From Coriobacteriaceae bacterium (lineage in GTDB: Bacteria > Actinomycetota > Coriobacteriia > Coriobacteriales > Coriobacteriaceae): a DNA stretch of 64,000 bases. This document shows positions 9,216 through 17,346 of this stretch, piece by piece. Numbering within the stretch: position 1 is the stretch's first letter; each line of letters begins with the position of its first letter. The notes below the pieces were generated by a model. That model worked only from the letters and a program-made list of their open reading frames with translations, was not told where the DNA came from and searched no databases. The stretch is from the NCBI GenBank assembly GCA_025992855.1, contig DAJPGB010000001.1, positions 1,674,001 to 1,738,000 of the forward strand. The letters run 5' to 3'. The translations under genes and the position numbers were made by a program.

Positions 9216-9222
9216 GCGGACT

Positions 9223-9237
9223 ATCTTACCCGAGCGG
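9223..9237 (-). promoter_or_regulatory. Candidate lepA promoter
   Basis: The minus strand reads CCGCTCGGG followed directly by TAAGAT, 8 bases before the lepA ATG. Transcription starting about 7 bases downstream would begin at or next to the ATG. The box is shared with the region upstream of the membrane DnaJ-like gene. Confidence 0.4.
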
Positions 9238-9240
9238 TAC

Positions 9241-9275
9241 AAAAAATGGAGCCTGTTCCATAAAACAGGCTCCAT
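9241..9275 (-). terminator. Intrinsic terminator after rpsT
   Basis: A perfect 12-bp stem (9246-9257 with 9264-9275), a 6-base loop, then six T on the minus strand (9241-9246). It lies 37 bases after the rpsT stop and separates rpsT from lepA. Confidence 0.92.
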
Positions 9276-9311
9276 TTATGCGCGTAATCTGTGTGGTGTG
9301 AAATTTACAAC

Positions 9312-9578
9312 TTAGGCGTTGATGCTGTTCACGAGCTTGGCAAGACCGGACTTGCGGTTGGAAGCCTGGTTCTTGTGGATAACATGCTTGGCGGCAGCCA
9401 TGTCGAGACGCTTGGTGACGGTCTTGAGGGCAGCCTGGGCCTTCTCGGCGTCGCCCTCGGCGACGGCGGACTGGACGTGCTTGGTCAGCGTCTTGAGCTC
9501 GGACTTGACAGCCTTGTTACGCATGCGAGCTGCCTCATTGGTGCGGATACGCTTCTTCTGAGACTTGATGTTTGCCAC
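9312..9578 (-). CDS. rpsT: 30S ribosomal protein S20
   Basis: Primary 16S rRNA-binding protein of the small subunit: 88 residues, Lys/Arg/Ala-rich helical sequence beginning ANIKSQKKRIRTNEAARMRN, the family signature. The start is GTG at 9578 (AAAGGA upstream); an upstream in-frame extension adds 23 unrelated residues. It is monocistronic: a promoter lies at 9654-9662 and a terminator at 9241-9275. Confidence 0.96.
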   Translation of the reverse strand: MANIKSQKKRIRTNEAARMRNKAVKSELKTLTKHVQSAVAEGDAEKAQAALKTVTKRLDMAAAKHVIHKNQASNRKSGLAKLVNSINA

Positions 9579-9653
9579 TTCTGGAGTTCCTTTCGAGTTC
9601 CTTGCAAAAAATGTATGACACCTCTGAGACACGGTGAGGTCATGCAAGCGCCT

Positions 9654-9662
9654 ACTATAGCA
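9654..9662 (-). promoter_or_regulatory. Extended -10 promoter of rpsT
   Basis: The minus strand reads TGCTATAGT, an extended -10 element, about 76 bases upstream of the rpsT GTG. The -35 is not clear. Confidence 0.5.
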
Positions 9663-9711
9663 CGCTCCCTCTCAAAGGGATAGAACGAATTTGTCAAATA
9701 GGCAGGTATCA

Positions 9712-10674
9712 TCACGATTTTCTCAAGATGTTCGTAATCCAGAGCAAAAGCGCCGTCTGAGAATCGGCCGAACCCTTGAGCGCGAGCTCCACATCGACCG
9801 CACCCTCGAGCGCTGCGACGAGCTCGGTCATCGAAAAACGACGCGCCCAGGTAAGGTGATTCTTGACCTGCCAGGACTGGAGCTTGAGCGTTGCGGCCAG
9901 CTCGCGACCCTGCCCACGCGCGTCGAGCGCCTTGGCGACGATAAGCTCGCGAATGCGACCGCACAGCAATGTGTAAGTCCACACGTAGCTCTTGGAGGGC
10001 AGGAGCTTAAAGAGCTCGAGCGAACGCCGCATATCGCGAGCCGAGACGGCGTTGAGGAAGTCCCAGGGTTGGATCTCGGCCGTACGTACAATCCAGCGCT
10101 CAACATCGGCAAGTTCAATCTGGGGCGACTCGACCATCTGAGCAAGCTTAGCCAAGTCGTTATCGAGCATGCGCGTGTTTTCGCCCGAACGCGAGACGAG
10201 CTCCTCGGCGGCCGCCGTCGAAATCGACTTACCGCGCTGCGTCGCCATCTGCTGAACACGGCGCGGCAGTTCCCAGCGCTTGGTACCCGAGCAATCGACG
10301 ATAGCCTTCTTGTCGATCTTGGCGATTGCCTTATACAGGCGCGTATTCTTGGCAAGTGAGTCGGCGATGATGAGGCAGACCGTTGTTGGGCTGGGACTCG
10401 CCAGATACCCAACGAGCGGCTCCGAGACCGCCTTGGCGAGCTTTGAGCAGCCATCGAGGATTACCAGACGAAACTCGCTGCCCATCGGAAAGGTGTTAAG
10501 CGATCCGATAATGGACTCGATATCGGGGTCCTTGGTCATGTCTCGCTCGTCGAGGTTGAACTCGACCATACCCGATTTTTCCAGACGCGCTTTCATACGC
10601 GAGACGGCGTGGTCGCGCTTAACTCCGTCGGTACCGACGATCAGATATGCCGGCAGCAAACCGGTTTCGGACAT
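9712..10674 (-). CDS. holA: DNA polymerase III delta subunit
   Basis: Clamp-loader subunit that opens the beta sliding clamp. It is a 320-residue AAA+-like protein without Walker motifs, as expected for delta. The order YLIVGTDGVKRDHAV, LNTFPMGSEFRLVILDG, then the helical collar domain fits HolA. The start is ATG 10674 with GGGAGGGG upstream. It lies downstream of comEC, the usual comEA-comEC-holA-rpsT order. Confidence 0.9.
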   Translation of the reverse strand: MSETGLLPAYLIVGTDGVKRDHAVSRMKARLEKSGMVEFNLDERDMTKDPDIESIIGSLNTFPMGSEFRLVILDGCSKLAKAVSEPLVGYLASPSPTTVCLIIADSLAKNTRLYKAIAKIDKKAIVDCSGTKRWELPRRVQQMATQRGKSISTAAAEELVSRSGENTRMLDNDLAKLAQMVESPQIELADVERWIVRTAEIQPWDFLNAVSARDMRRSLELFKLLPSKSYVWTYTLLCGRIRELIVAKALDARGQGRELAATLKLQSWQVKNHLTWARRFSMTELVAALEGAVDVELALKGSADSQTALLLWITNILRKS

Positions 10675-10752
10675 TGCGCTCCCCTCCCGCAGGCCTTCGT
10701 ATTCGTTCCGTGCCATTCTAGCCCAGGGGCCCACCACACGCCAACGACGTCG

Positions 10753-13056
10753 TCACGGTCGCTGGCATCGCATCGCAAAGCCATTCGCAGTCGGTGTGAC
10801 GGTGATGTCGCCGTGTTCGATGGTACACGCGAACACACCACCCGCTTCCTTAACGGCATCGATGCAGGCATCGGACGGATGGCCGTATCGATTCCCCTCA
10901 CCGGCGCTTGCGAGGGAAAGCTCGGGCTTCAGGACGTCCAGCAACTCGCCATCGACTGAAACCTTGGAGCCGTGATGCCCAAGTTTAAGGACATCGATAT
11001 CCCCCACCTCCTGCACGAATTCCCGCTCTTGGTCGAGCTCGGCATCACCGGTGAGAAGTATTCGCAGGCCCTTGCCTTCCTGAACATAAGAGAGCAGCAG
11101 GACAAGCGAGTCTTCATTTCCCTCGCCATCCACGAACTCGAATGGCCACATCACGCGAGCGCAAAATGAGCCGATGTCGACCGTATCCCCACGGCGCACC
11201 TGCCGATACTCCACGCCAGGTCGGTTCAATACCTCGGCAGGAGCATCCTCCAGCGCATCCGCCGCCACGGCAATCGTTCCGACCGAAAACTGTTCGAGCA
11301 CGGCAGGCAAACCACCCCAGTGGTCCTCATCCCAATGCGTCACAAAGACGGCATCGATATGGTGCACGTTATTGCGAACCAACGCCGCAACCACACGCTC
11401 GTCGAGCCCGCAGTCGACGAGAGCTACTGCGCCGCCTTGGCGGATAAGAATCGCATCGGCCTGGCCCACATCGAGCACCGTCACCGAAGGCGGAGCGAAT
11501 CGATCCCAATAGACGTACGGAATCGCAGCCAAGAGCATCAGGCATGCAAGCCCCACCGCCATAGGACGTGCACGGGGACGCGGCCACCAGACCAGCAGAA
11601 CCGCCAGAAAACACGGCACTAGGTAAATCCACATGCTATCGGGCGGCACGCTCACGTATGCACCCGGCACGGCGGCAAACAGCTGCTCGAAGAACAGCGC
11701 ACAACGGGCGGCAATCATGGGCACAACGAGCGCCCAAGTCCGCAACGGTTCCACGAGCGAAAAGGGAACTAGCACGATCGACACAGCAAGCAGTACGCTC
11801 ACCACCGGACCGATGCCCGCATTTGCCAACGGAGCAATGAGCGAGAATGTACCGAAGGCAGGAATGGTAATGGGAAGTGTCGCCAACTGCGAGCACAGCG
11901 TGACGGAAAGCATGCCGGCAACGCCCGATGGCACACCCAGCTCACCCAAAGCGTAGGTCGCATAGGGGCAAAAGCACAGAATGGCTAAGACGCTGGCACA
12001 CGAGAGTTGAAAGCCCATCTCGAACAGCACCGTCGGCCGCAGTAGCAAAAAGATGGACATGGTTACGAAGAGTGCCGAAAGGCCGTGCCGACGACGCCCC
12101 GCGCCGTTTACGACAAGCGTCACGAACACCATGCAGCACGCGCGCACGGCCGAGGGAGACGCGCCCGTAAAGGCAGCGTAGCCCACAAGCGTTATCGCCA
12201 ATATTGCCCGCTGAAGACCACGTGAGCACCGAGTCTTTTGCAATACACCCTCGATTACAAACCCCACGATAGCCAAATGGCTGCCCGAGACTGCGATAAG
12301 ATGCGCCGTTCCCGTCACCGAAAACCAGTCGCCCGCCGGCTGGGCGCGCAGCTCGGCCGAACGACCGCAGACGACTCCAGCTATGAGCGCACGCGCCGGG
12401 TCGGTCGCAGGCGAGATGGACGCAAGCAGCCCATTTCGCAGTCGAAGCAGCGGCCCCGGAGAGCCCTCGTCGACCGACACCAACCGGATGACCTTCACTT
12501 TTCGGAGCTCGCCTCGAAGCACGCGTGAGCGCCCATACGCATCGTTCTCAAAACGTAAAACGCGACCTATAACACGCACGTGCACCCCGACCTTGAGCTC
12601 ACGATCACACGATAGGCGAACCGTTGCCAAGTTCTTGCCGTCCGCGCGTGCCTCGCAGGTATAGGAATACACGTCGTCGTTTATGGATGGGTCACCCTGC
12701 ACGACAAACTCGAGACTGCTTGCCGCTCGACCGTCGAGCGTCTTCGCGGCACTGAGCACACCCACGGCCCACCACTCCGAGACGACCGCTCCCGCCACGA
12801 GGCCGACGGACACGGCATACAACCACCGCTTCAAAGGGACAAGCCGCGCACAAGATTGAGCCAGCACAACGAATACCGCCGCCGCAACGGAAATGGCCCA
12901 TAGCGGCCCGACCGCCGTCGCCCGCTCTGTCAGCAGCGCATCAGCGGCCATGTTGAGCACCAAGGCGCAGCTCATGCACATGCCGGCACACAGGGCCATC
13001 GTCCACGGAATCAGGGGTCGCGGAGGCATCACGTGCTCGCGCTCGGTCGCGCTCAT
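10753..13056 (-). CDS. comEC: Competence DNA channel ComEC/Rec2
   Basis: Polytopic membrane protein forming the channel for single-stranded DNA during natural transformation. Seen: N-terminal membrane helices, a soluble OB-like DUF4131 segment (about 95-190), the Competence domain with VSGSHLAIVGFV and several helices (about 240-500), and a C-terminal metallo-beta-lactamase domain with THWDEDHWGG and GHHGSKVS. Length is 767 residues. The ATG at 13056 overlaps the comEA stop as ATGA. All expected domains are intact, so a working uptake channel is likely. Controlled with comEA by the motif at 13842-13861 (inference). Confidence 0.94.
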   Translation of the reverse strand: MSATEREHVMPPRPLIPWTMALCAGMCMSCALVLNMAADALLTERATAVGPLWAISVAAAVFVVLAQSCARLVPLKRWLYAVSVGLVAGAVVSEWWAVGVLSAAKTLDGRAASSLEFVVQGDPSINDDVYSYTCEARADGKNLATVRLSCDRELKVGVHVRVIGRVLRFENDAYGRSRVLRGELRKVKVIRLVSVDEGSPGPLLRLRNGLLASISPATDPARALIAGVVCGRSAELRAQPAGDWFSVTGTAHLIAVSGSHLAIVGFVIEGVLQKTRCSRGLQRAILAITLVGYAAFTGASPSAVRACCMVFVTLVVNGAGRRRHGLSALFVTMSIFLLLRPTVLFEMGFQLSCASVLAILCFCPYATYALGELGVPSGVAGMLSVTLCSQLATLPITIPAFGTFSLIAPLANAGIGPVVSVLLAVSIVLVPFSLVEPLRTWALVVPMIAARCALFFEQLFAAVPGAYVSVPPDSMWIYLVPCFLAVLLVWWPRPRARPMAVGLACLMLLAAIPYVYWDRFAPPSVTVLDVGQADAILIRQGGAVALVDCGLDERVVAALVRNNVHHIDAVFVTHWDEDHWGGLPAVLEQFSVGTIAVAADALEDAPAEVLNRPGVEYRQVRRGDTVDIGSFCARVMWPFEFVDGEGNEDSLVLLLSYVQEGKGLRILLTGDAELDQEREFVQEVGDIDVLKLGHHGSKVSVDGELLDVLKPELSLASAGEGNRYGHPSDACIDAVKEAGGVFACTIEHGDITVTPTANGFAMRCQRP

Positions 13057-13766
13057 ACGCAGATGCAATCTTTGATTTTGGCAAGCTTCTTCTCGCCGAT
13101 TCCCGGCACACGCATCAGATCGTCAACCGAAGCAAAAGCACCGTTCTTTGTCCGCTCATCGATAATCGACTGTGCCATTGAGGGACCGATTCCCGAGAGC
13201 GTCTGCAGCTCTGCCGAGCTTGCCGTATTAATGTTTACTAGGCCTGTTGCGCCACCGACGCCTGATGATGCGGAAGTCCCACCATCAACACCGGCTTCCG
13301 CAATGGACGCCTGCTGCTCCCCTACCGTTGGAACGTGAATTTTTTGTCCATCAGTGACCTTGGATGCACGATTAAGCCCCGTAACGTCTGCTTCGGGCGC
13401 CAGCCCGCCGGCGGCATCAATCGCCTGAGCCACCCGCGCCCCGTCTTTGAGGCGATATACACCGGGTGACACCACGGCGCCATCAACATCGACATAGACC
13501 TCTGCCGCGGCAGACGCCTTAGGCGAAGAGACTTCGGATGTCTTTCCGCTCGAAGCATCGCCGGATCCCGGCTCCACTAACGTGCCCGAACCATCAGTGC
13601 GCTCAAACGACACACCGCCGGCACCGCCGCCAAGGTTCGCCATCGCCAGCCCACTCGCCATCGCAATGACGACCAGTATCGCCATCACCACTGCCTTATG
13701 ACCGAGCAGTTTGCCCGCCCAGCGGTCCATCTTTTTGACTCGTTCGTGTTGTTCGCGCTGCGCCAT
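13053..13766 (-). CDS. comEA: Competence DNA receptor ComEA
   Basis: Membrane-anchored double-stranded-DNA-binding protein of the uptake machinery, 237 residues. Domains: a basic N-terminus; one transmembrane helix at about 24-46 (VVMAILVVIAMASGLAMANL); a low-complexity Gly/Ser linker; an SLBB domain (VYVDVDGAVVSPGVYRL onward); a second Gly/Ser linker; and a C-terminal helix-hairpin-helix domain (VNINTASSAELQTLSGIG, VPGIGEKKLAKIKD). The ATG at 13766 has GGGAGG 7 bases upstream; a longer frame upstream lacks a binding site. Translationally coupled to comEC. Confidence 0.94.
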   Translation of the reverse strand: MAQREQHERVKKMDRWAGKLLGHKAVVMAILVVIAMASGLAMANLGGGAGGVSFERTDGSGTLVEPGSGDASSGKTSEVSSPKASAAAEVYVDVDGAVVSPGVYRLKDGARVAQAIDAAGGLAPEADVTGLNRASKVTDGQKIHVPTVGEQQASIAEAGVDGGTSASSGVGGATGLVNINTASSAELQTLSGIGPSMAQSIIDERTKNGAFASVDDLMRVPGIGEKKLAKIKDCICV

Positions 13767-13841
13767 AGCAAAACCTCCCAACACCATCGTGTCAGGAAAG
13801 GAGCTCCGCAACAGCCACGCCCCAAAACCGGTTTTCGCGGT

Positions 13842-13861
13842 CAAACCAAAAGCTGACCAAA
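13842..13861 (-). promoter_or_regulatory. Shared competence-operon motif, copy A
   Basis: The minus strand reads TTTGGTCAGCTTTTGGTTTG, identical over 20 bases to 42201-42220. It contains TTTGGT twice with an 11-base period. The nearer edge is 76 bases from the comEA start. Candidate activator site or alternative-sigma promoter; no normal -10 is seen at a conserved distance below it. Confidence 0.65.
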
Positions 13862-13942
13862 ACCTTGCGAAATAATGTCCATTTATTCAGGCACACGTCA
13901 GCAAATGAACACTTAGCCGCAAAATGCCCAGATAGCAATAGA

Positions 13943-13966
13943 CCGACGATGCAGGCGCATCGTCGG
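13943..13966 (-). terminator. Hairpin after thiI, possible terminator
   Basis: A perfect 10-bp stem (CCGACGATGC) with a 4-base loop, 14 bases after the thiI stop. On the minus strand only a weak U-rich tract (TCTATTGCTAT) follows, so termination may be partial. The rest of 13767-13979 holds the comEA motif and leader, and no convincing small gene. Confidence 0.45.
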
Positions 13967-13979
13967 ACTATGCACAAAT

Positions 13980-15224
13980 TTACTCGTGATCTTGGTAAAT
14001 CTCACGCGGAGCAAGCTCAGAATGTTTGCGTTTTAAGGTCTTAGGGGCCTTATACGTGTTGCTCTCGAAGTCGATGTACTCGGTCTGCTTGAGCAGACGC
14101 TCAATCATCTCCTCGTGATCAAACAGTTCCCAGGCCTCATGCACGGCATCGAGTTTAGCGTGCGTCTCGGGACGGCGCGGCATAAACAGCGTGCAGCAGT
14201 CGGGAGCGGCCTCAGTCGAGATATCGAACGTACCGATCTCCTCGGCGCGTGCGATGATCTCCTGTTTGTCCGAACCGATGAGAGGACGGAACACGGGAAT
14301 CTTCACGGCTTCGTTGACGGCCATGATGTTCTCAAGCGTTTGGGAGGCAACCTGCCCAAGCGATTCGCCCGTAACGATGGCCCTGGCACCCTCAATGTGT
14401 GCAATGTGCTCGGCAACCGAATACATAATGCGGCGATACATGATCACGCGCAGGTTACTGGGACAGGTGACCGAAATCTCACGCTGGCAGTCGCCAAACG
14501 GCACCACGTACAGGCGGCCGATCTGGACACCCGGCTCAAGCGCACGGATGATATCCTGCACCAAATACTCGCTCGTATCGGGCGTCTGCGGACGACCGGA
14601 AAAATGCACCGGCACGCAGACCGCGCCGCGACGCGCGAGCATCCAAGTCGCCACCGGAGAATCGATACCCGACGACAGCAGCGTCACGACCTTGCCGGCA
14701 GAACCCACCGGCAGACCGCCCACGCCGCGCTCGGAGCGCGCGTACACATAAACGCTACCCTGGACCACCAGTACGTGCACCATCGCATCGGGGTCGTGCA
14801 TTTGAACCTTTTTATCGGGAAAGGCCTCACATAGCACCTCGCCCACCTGACGATTGATATCGATCGAGGTGAGCTCATAGTCGGTATTGGAGCGCTTGGC
14901 GTGCACCTTAAACGAATCAAAGGAACCAAACTCGCGCAGCGCCTTCACAGCGGCGGCGCAGTACTCCTGCGGGTCGCGGTTGGTGTGATACGCCAAAGAC
15001 ACACGGGCAACGCCGGGGACGGTGCGGATGACACGCGCCGCCTCGTCGGCCTGATGCTCGTTAAAGGTCACGAGGATATAACCGGAAATTCGAGACACGG
15101 CATTCACGGAAAAGGCGGCCAAGGCCGCCTTGATGTTATCCATGAGGATATGCTCAAAATGTGCGCGGTTCTTGCCCTTCAGCCCAACCTCGTGATAGTG
15201 GACTAGGCAGACGCGAGCCGCCAT
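13980..15224 (-). CDS. thiI: tRNA 4-thiouridine synthase ThiI (no rhodanese domain)
   Basis: ATP-dependent sulfurtransferase making s4U8 in tRNA, and in some bacteria supplying sulfur for thiamine. Domains: N-terminal ferredoxin-like segment, THUMP (about 60-165), and a PP-loop AANH domain with SSGIDSP at 184-190; conserved cysteines in DCCTLF near residue 345. At 414 residues the C-terminal rhodanese domain of E. coli ThiI is absent, as in many Gram-positives. The ATG at 15224 directly follows the rpoZ stop (TAAATG). Last gene of the mihF-gmk-rpoZ-thiI operon. Confidence 0.93.
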   Translation of the reverse strand: MAARVCLVHYHEVGLKGKNRAHFEHILMDNIKAALAAFSVNAVSRISGYILVTFNEHQADEAARVIRTVPGVARVSLAYHTNRDPQEYCAAAVKALREFGSFDSFKVHAKRSNTDYELTSIDINRQVGEVLCEAFPDKKVQMHDPDAMVHVLVVQGSVYVYARSERGVGGLPVGSAGKVVTLLSSGIDSPVATWMLARRGAVCVPVHFSGRPQTPDTSEYLVQDIIRALEPGVQIGRLYVVPFGDCQREISVTCPSNLRVIMYRRIMYSVAEHIAHIEGARAIVTGESLGQVASQTLENIMAVNEAVKIPVFRPLIGSDKQEIIARAEEIGTFDISTEAAPDCCTLFMPRRPETHAKLDAVHEAWELFDHEEMIERLLKQTEYIDFESNTYKAPKTLKRKHSELAPREIYQDHE

Positions 15225-15506
15225 TTAGGCTTCAGCAACCTTGTGGCCGAGCGCCTTCTCGTAACGGGCCTCGTCGTAAGAGATGTCGCCGTCGACAATC
15301 TCGTCCATAGCCATCGAGATGGTATCGGCACCGGAAAGCCCGATGGTGATGTCATCGACATCCTGGACGGCAAGCACGCGGTTGTGCTGGCCACGCAGCA
15401 TGCTATTGATGTCGCAGGCGCGCTTGGAGGCAAGCGAAGCGAGCAGGAAGCGGTTGTGATCGGTCTTCTCCAGAAGATCGTCAATGCAAGGCTTTACAAC
15501 GGACAC
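15225..15506 (-). CDS. rpoZ: RNA polymerase omega subunit
   Basis: Small RNA polymerase subunit that helps assemble beta-prime. 93 residues, with the typical N-terminal helix and the SKRACDINSM motif. The GTG at 15506 has GAGG just upstream and starts five bases after the gmk stop. The gmk-rpoZ order is widely conserved. Confidence 0.92.
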   Translation of the reverse strand: MSVVKPCIDDLLEKTDHNRFLLASLASKRACDINSMLRGQHNRVLAVQDVDDITIGLSGADTISMAMDEIVDGDISYDEARYEKALGHKVAEA

Positions 15507-15511
15507 GGACC

Positions 15512-16081
15512 TCAGATCCTTTCATGCATATCGAGAACGCGAACGAGCTCATCGGTCGCGCGGTCGAGATCGTCATTCACCACGACGTCGTCGTAGCGGT
15601 CGGCAAGGGCAAGCTCATCGGCGGCGTTTGCCATACGCAGCTCAATCGTCTCAGGCGTCTCGGTACCGCGACCGACTAGACGCTCGCGGAGCACCTCAAG
15701 CGAAGGCGGCTTGATAAAGATCAGCACGGCCTCGGGAAAACGCTCCTTCACCTGCAGGGCGCCCTGGACATCGATCTCCAAAATCAGAGACGAGCCCGAG
15801 GCGAGCTTGGATGTGACCTCGCTCACCAACGTGCCGTAGCAGTTACCGTGGACCTCAGCCCACTCAACAAACTCACCGTTTGCCACGCGGCGGTCGAACT
15901 CCTCGCGCGTCAGAAAAAAGTAGTTGACGCCGTCGACCTCACCTTTGCGTGGTGCTCGCGTGGTAGCCGAAACCGTCAGACCCAGGTTCGAGCGGCGCTC
16001 GCGCACACGAGTGACGAGCGTACCCTTGCCTGCGCCTGACGGTCCAGAAATCACAAAGAGCTTGGAATCCTGAGCGCTCAC
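15512..16081 (-). CDS. gmk: Guanylate kinase
   Basis: Phosphorylates GMP to GDP with ATP. 189 residues with P-loop GPSGAGKGT at 13-21, the GMP-binding TTRAPRKGEVDGVNYFF region, and the lid ending in ELALADRYDDVVVNDD. The start is GTG 16081, immediately after the mihF stop (TAAGTG), so translation is probably coupled. Confidence 0.95.
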   Translation of the reverse strand: MSAQDSKLFVISGPSGAGKGTLVTRVRERRSNLGLTVSATTRAPRKGEVDGVNYFFLTREEFDRRVANGEFVEWAEVHGNCYGTLVSEVTSKLASGSSLILEIDVQGALQVKERFPEAVLIFIKPPSLEVLRERLVGRGTETPETIELRMANAADELALADRYDDVVVNDDLDRATDELVRVLDMHERI

Positions 16082-16390
16082 TTATTTGGTCAGCTGCTCG
16101 AGGAGCTGCTCGCGCTGACGGACGCCGAGGCCCTGGACGCGACGAGTAGCGGAGATACCGAGCTCCTCCATGATCTTGGCGGCCTTGGCCTTGCCATAAC
16201 CGGGGAGAGACTCGATGAGGGTGGAAACCTTCATGCGGGAAGCGATGGGGTCATCGGAGTTGAGCACGGACTCGAGGGACTTCTCGCCCTTCTTGATCTG
16301 CTCGCGAAGCTCAGCGCGGGCGTGACGTGCGGCAGCAGCCTTCTCAAGAGCCTGCTTGCGCTGCTCGTCGGTAAGCTGAGGGAGTGCCAT
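16082..16390 (-). CDS. mihF: Integration host factor, actinobacterial type
   Basis: Nucleoid-associated DNA-binding protein unrelated in fold to Proteobacterial IHF. 103 residues: a long charged N-terminal helix (LTDEQRKQALEKAAAARHAR) and a helix-two-turn-helix core with LPGYGKAKAAKIMEELGI. ATG 16390 with GGAGG 6 bases upstream. It heads the mihF-gmk-rpoZ-thiI operon; in actinobacteria mihF is regularly next to gmk. A marker of actinobacterial ancestry. Confidence 0.92.
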   Translation of the reverse strand: MALPQLTDEQRKQALEKAAAARHARAELREQIKKGEKSLESVLNSDDPIASRMKVSTLIESLPGYGKAKAAKIMEELGISATRRVQGLGVRQREQLLEQLTK

Positions 16391-16526
16391 TCGTACCTCC
16401 AAATAGTTGGGTTATATCTGATTCAATAATTGGCATTTTAGCACGTAGAACGTACAAAATGCCTAATCGCGGGTCCATAGGTTAGACGATACCCGCAAAA
16501 AGTGCAATATACTGCGCCCAAAGTTA

Positions 16527-16584
16527 AGCCCCTGACCTGCGATTCCACACAAAGGATGGGAAAGTTTACGCAGGCACAGGGGCT
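16527..16584. other. Interrupted long hairpin between mihF and the pyr operon end
   Basis: AGCCCCTG (16527-16534) pairs with CAGGGGCT (16577-16584), and inside it CCTGCG with CGCAGG, across a 27-base loop. It lies 46 bases after the pyrF stop. It could end the pyr transcript, but the minus-strand sequence after it (TAACTTTGG) is a poor U tract. The remaining intergenic sequence (16391-16526) should contain the mihF promoter; I see no convincing -35/-10 pair. Confidence 0.4.
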
Positions 16585-16629
16585 ATTTTGTGCTAATGAG
16601 ACCCAAAAGTGGTGACTTAGGGGAATCTT

Positions 16630-17346
16630 TTACGCGACGTTTTCGACCAGCTCGGCGACGATGGCGTCAAAGGCGGCAACCGGATCGTCGGCACCGGTGA
16701 TGGGACGGCCCACCACAATGTGGCTTGCGCCACGCTCGATAGCCTGGGAAGGCGTCGCCACGCGGGACTGGTCACCAAGGGCGGCACCCACCGGACGCAC
16801 ACCCGGAGTCACGATCAGGGCATCAGGACCCAGCAGCTCACGCATGTCGTGAGCCTCCATCGGTGAGCACACGATGCCATCGATGCCGTTGGCCTGAGCA
16901 AGCTTTGCCAAGCGGGCGGCCTCCTCGGCCACGGGAGACTCGACGCCGATCTCGCTCAAGGCATCCTGATTCATGCTCGTGAGCACGGTGATGGCGACGA
17001 GCTTGGCGCGGTCCTCACGCGCCTCCTCGGCACCCTCGCGGCAGGCAGCGAGCATAGCACCCGAGCCCAGGCCGTGGACCGAAAGCAGGTCGGCACCGGC
17101 AAGCGAGGCCGAGCGGGCAGCGCCGCGCACCTGATGCGGAATGTCATGGAACTTAAGGTCGAGGAAGACCTTAAAGCCAAGGTCCTTAAAGGTCTTGACG
17201 ATCTGGGGACCCTCAGCGTAATAGAGCGTCATGCCGACCTTGAGCCAGGCGGCATGGCCCGAAAGCTCGTGGGCGAGCTCGAGCGCGCGCTCACGGTCGC
17301 AGTCGAGGGCGACGATAACACGGTCGCGGGCATCATTCTCTAGCAT
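16630..17346 (-). CDS. pyrF: Orotidine 5'-phosphate decarboxylase
   Basis: Last step of UMP synthesis: OMP to UMP. 238-residue TIM barrel with the catalytic DLKFHDIP motif (about 63-70) and the phosphate-binding VTPGVRP and VVGRPIT segments. The ATG at 17346 overlaps the pyrD stop by 7 bases. Final gene of pyrR-B-C-K-D-F. Confidence 0.95.
   Translation of the reverse strand: MLENDARDRVIVALDCDRERALELAHELSGHAAWLKVGMTLYYAEGPQIVKTFKDLGFKVFLDLKFHDIPHQVRGAARSASLAGADLLSVHGLGSGAMLAACREGAEEAREDRAKLVAITVLTSMNQDALSEIGVESPVAEEAARLAKLAQANGIDGIVCSPMEAHDMRELLGPDALIVTPGVRPVGAALGDQSRVATPSQAIERGASHIVVGRPITGADDPVAAFDAIVAELVENVA

Noticed and set aside
13767..13841. Normal sigma-70 promoter below the competence motif
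   Set aside because: No TATAAT-like hexamer occurs at a matching distance in both copies; the motif itself remains the better candidate.
13792..13977. 61-residue frame between comEA and thiI on the minus strand
   Set aside because: No ribosome binding site, overlaps the competence motif and the thiI hairpin; more likely leader DNA.
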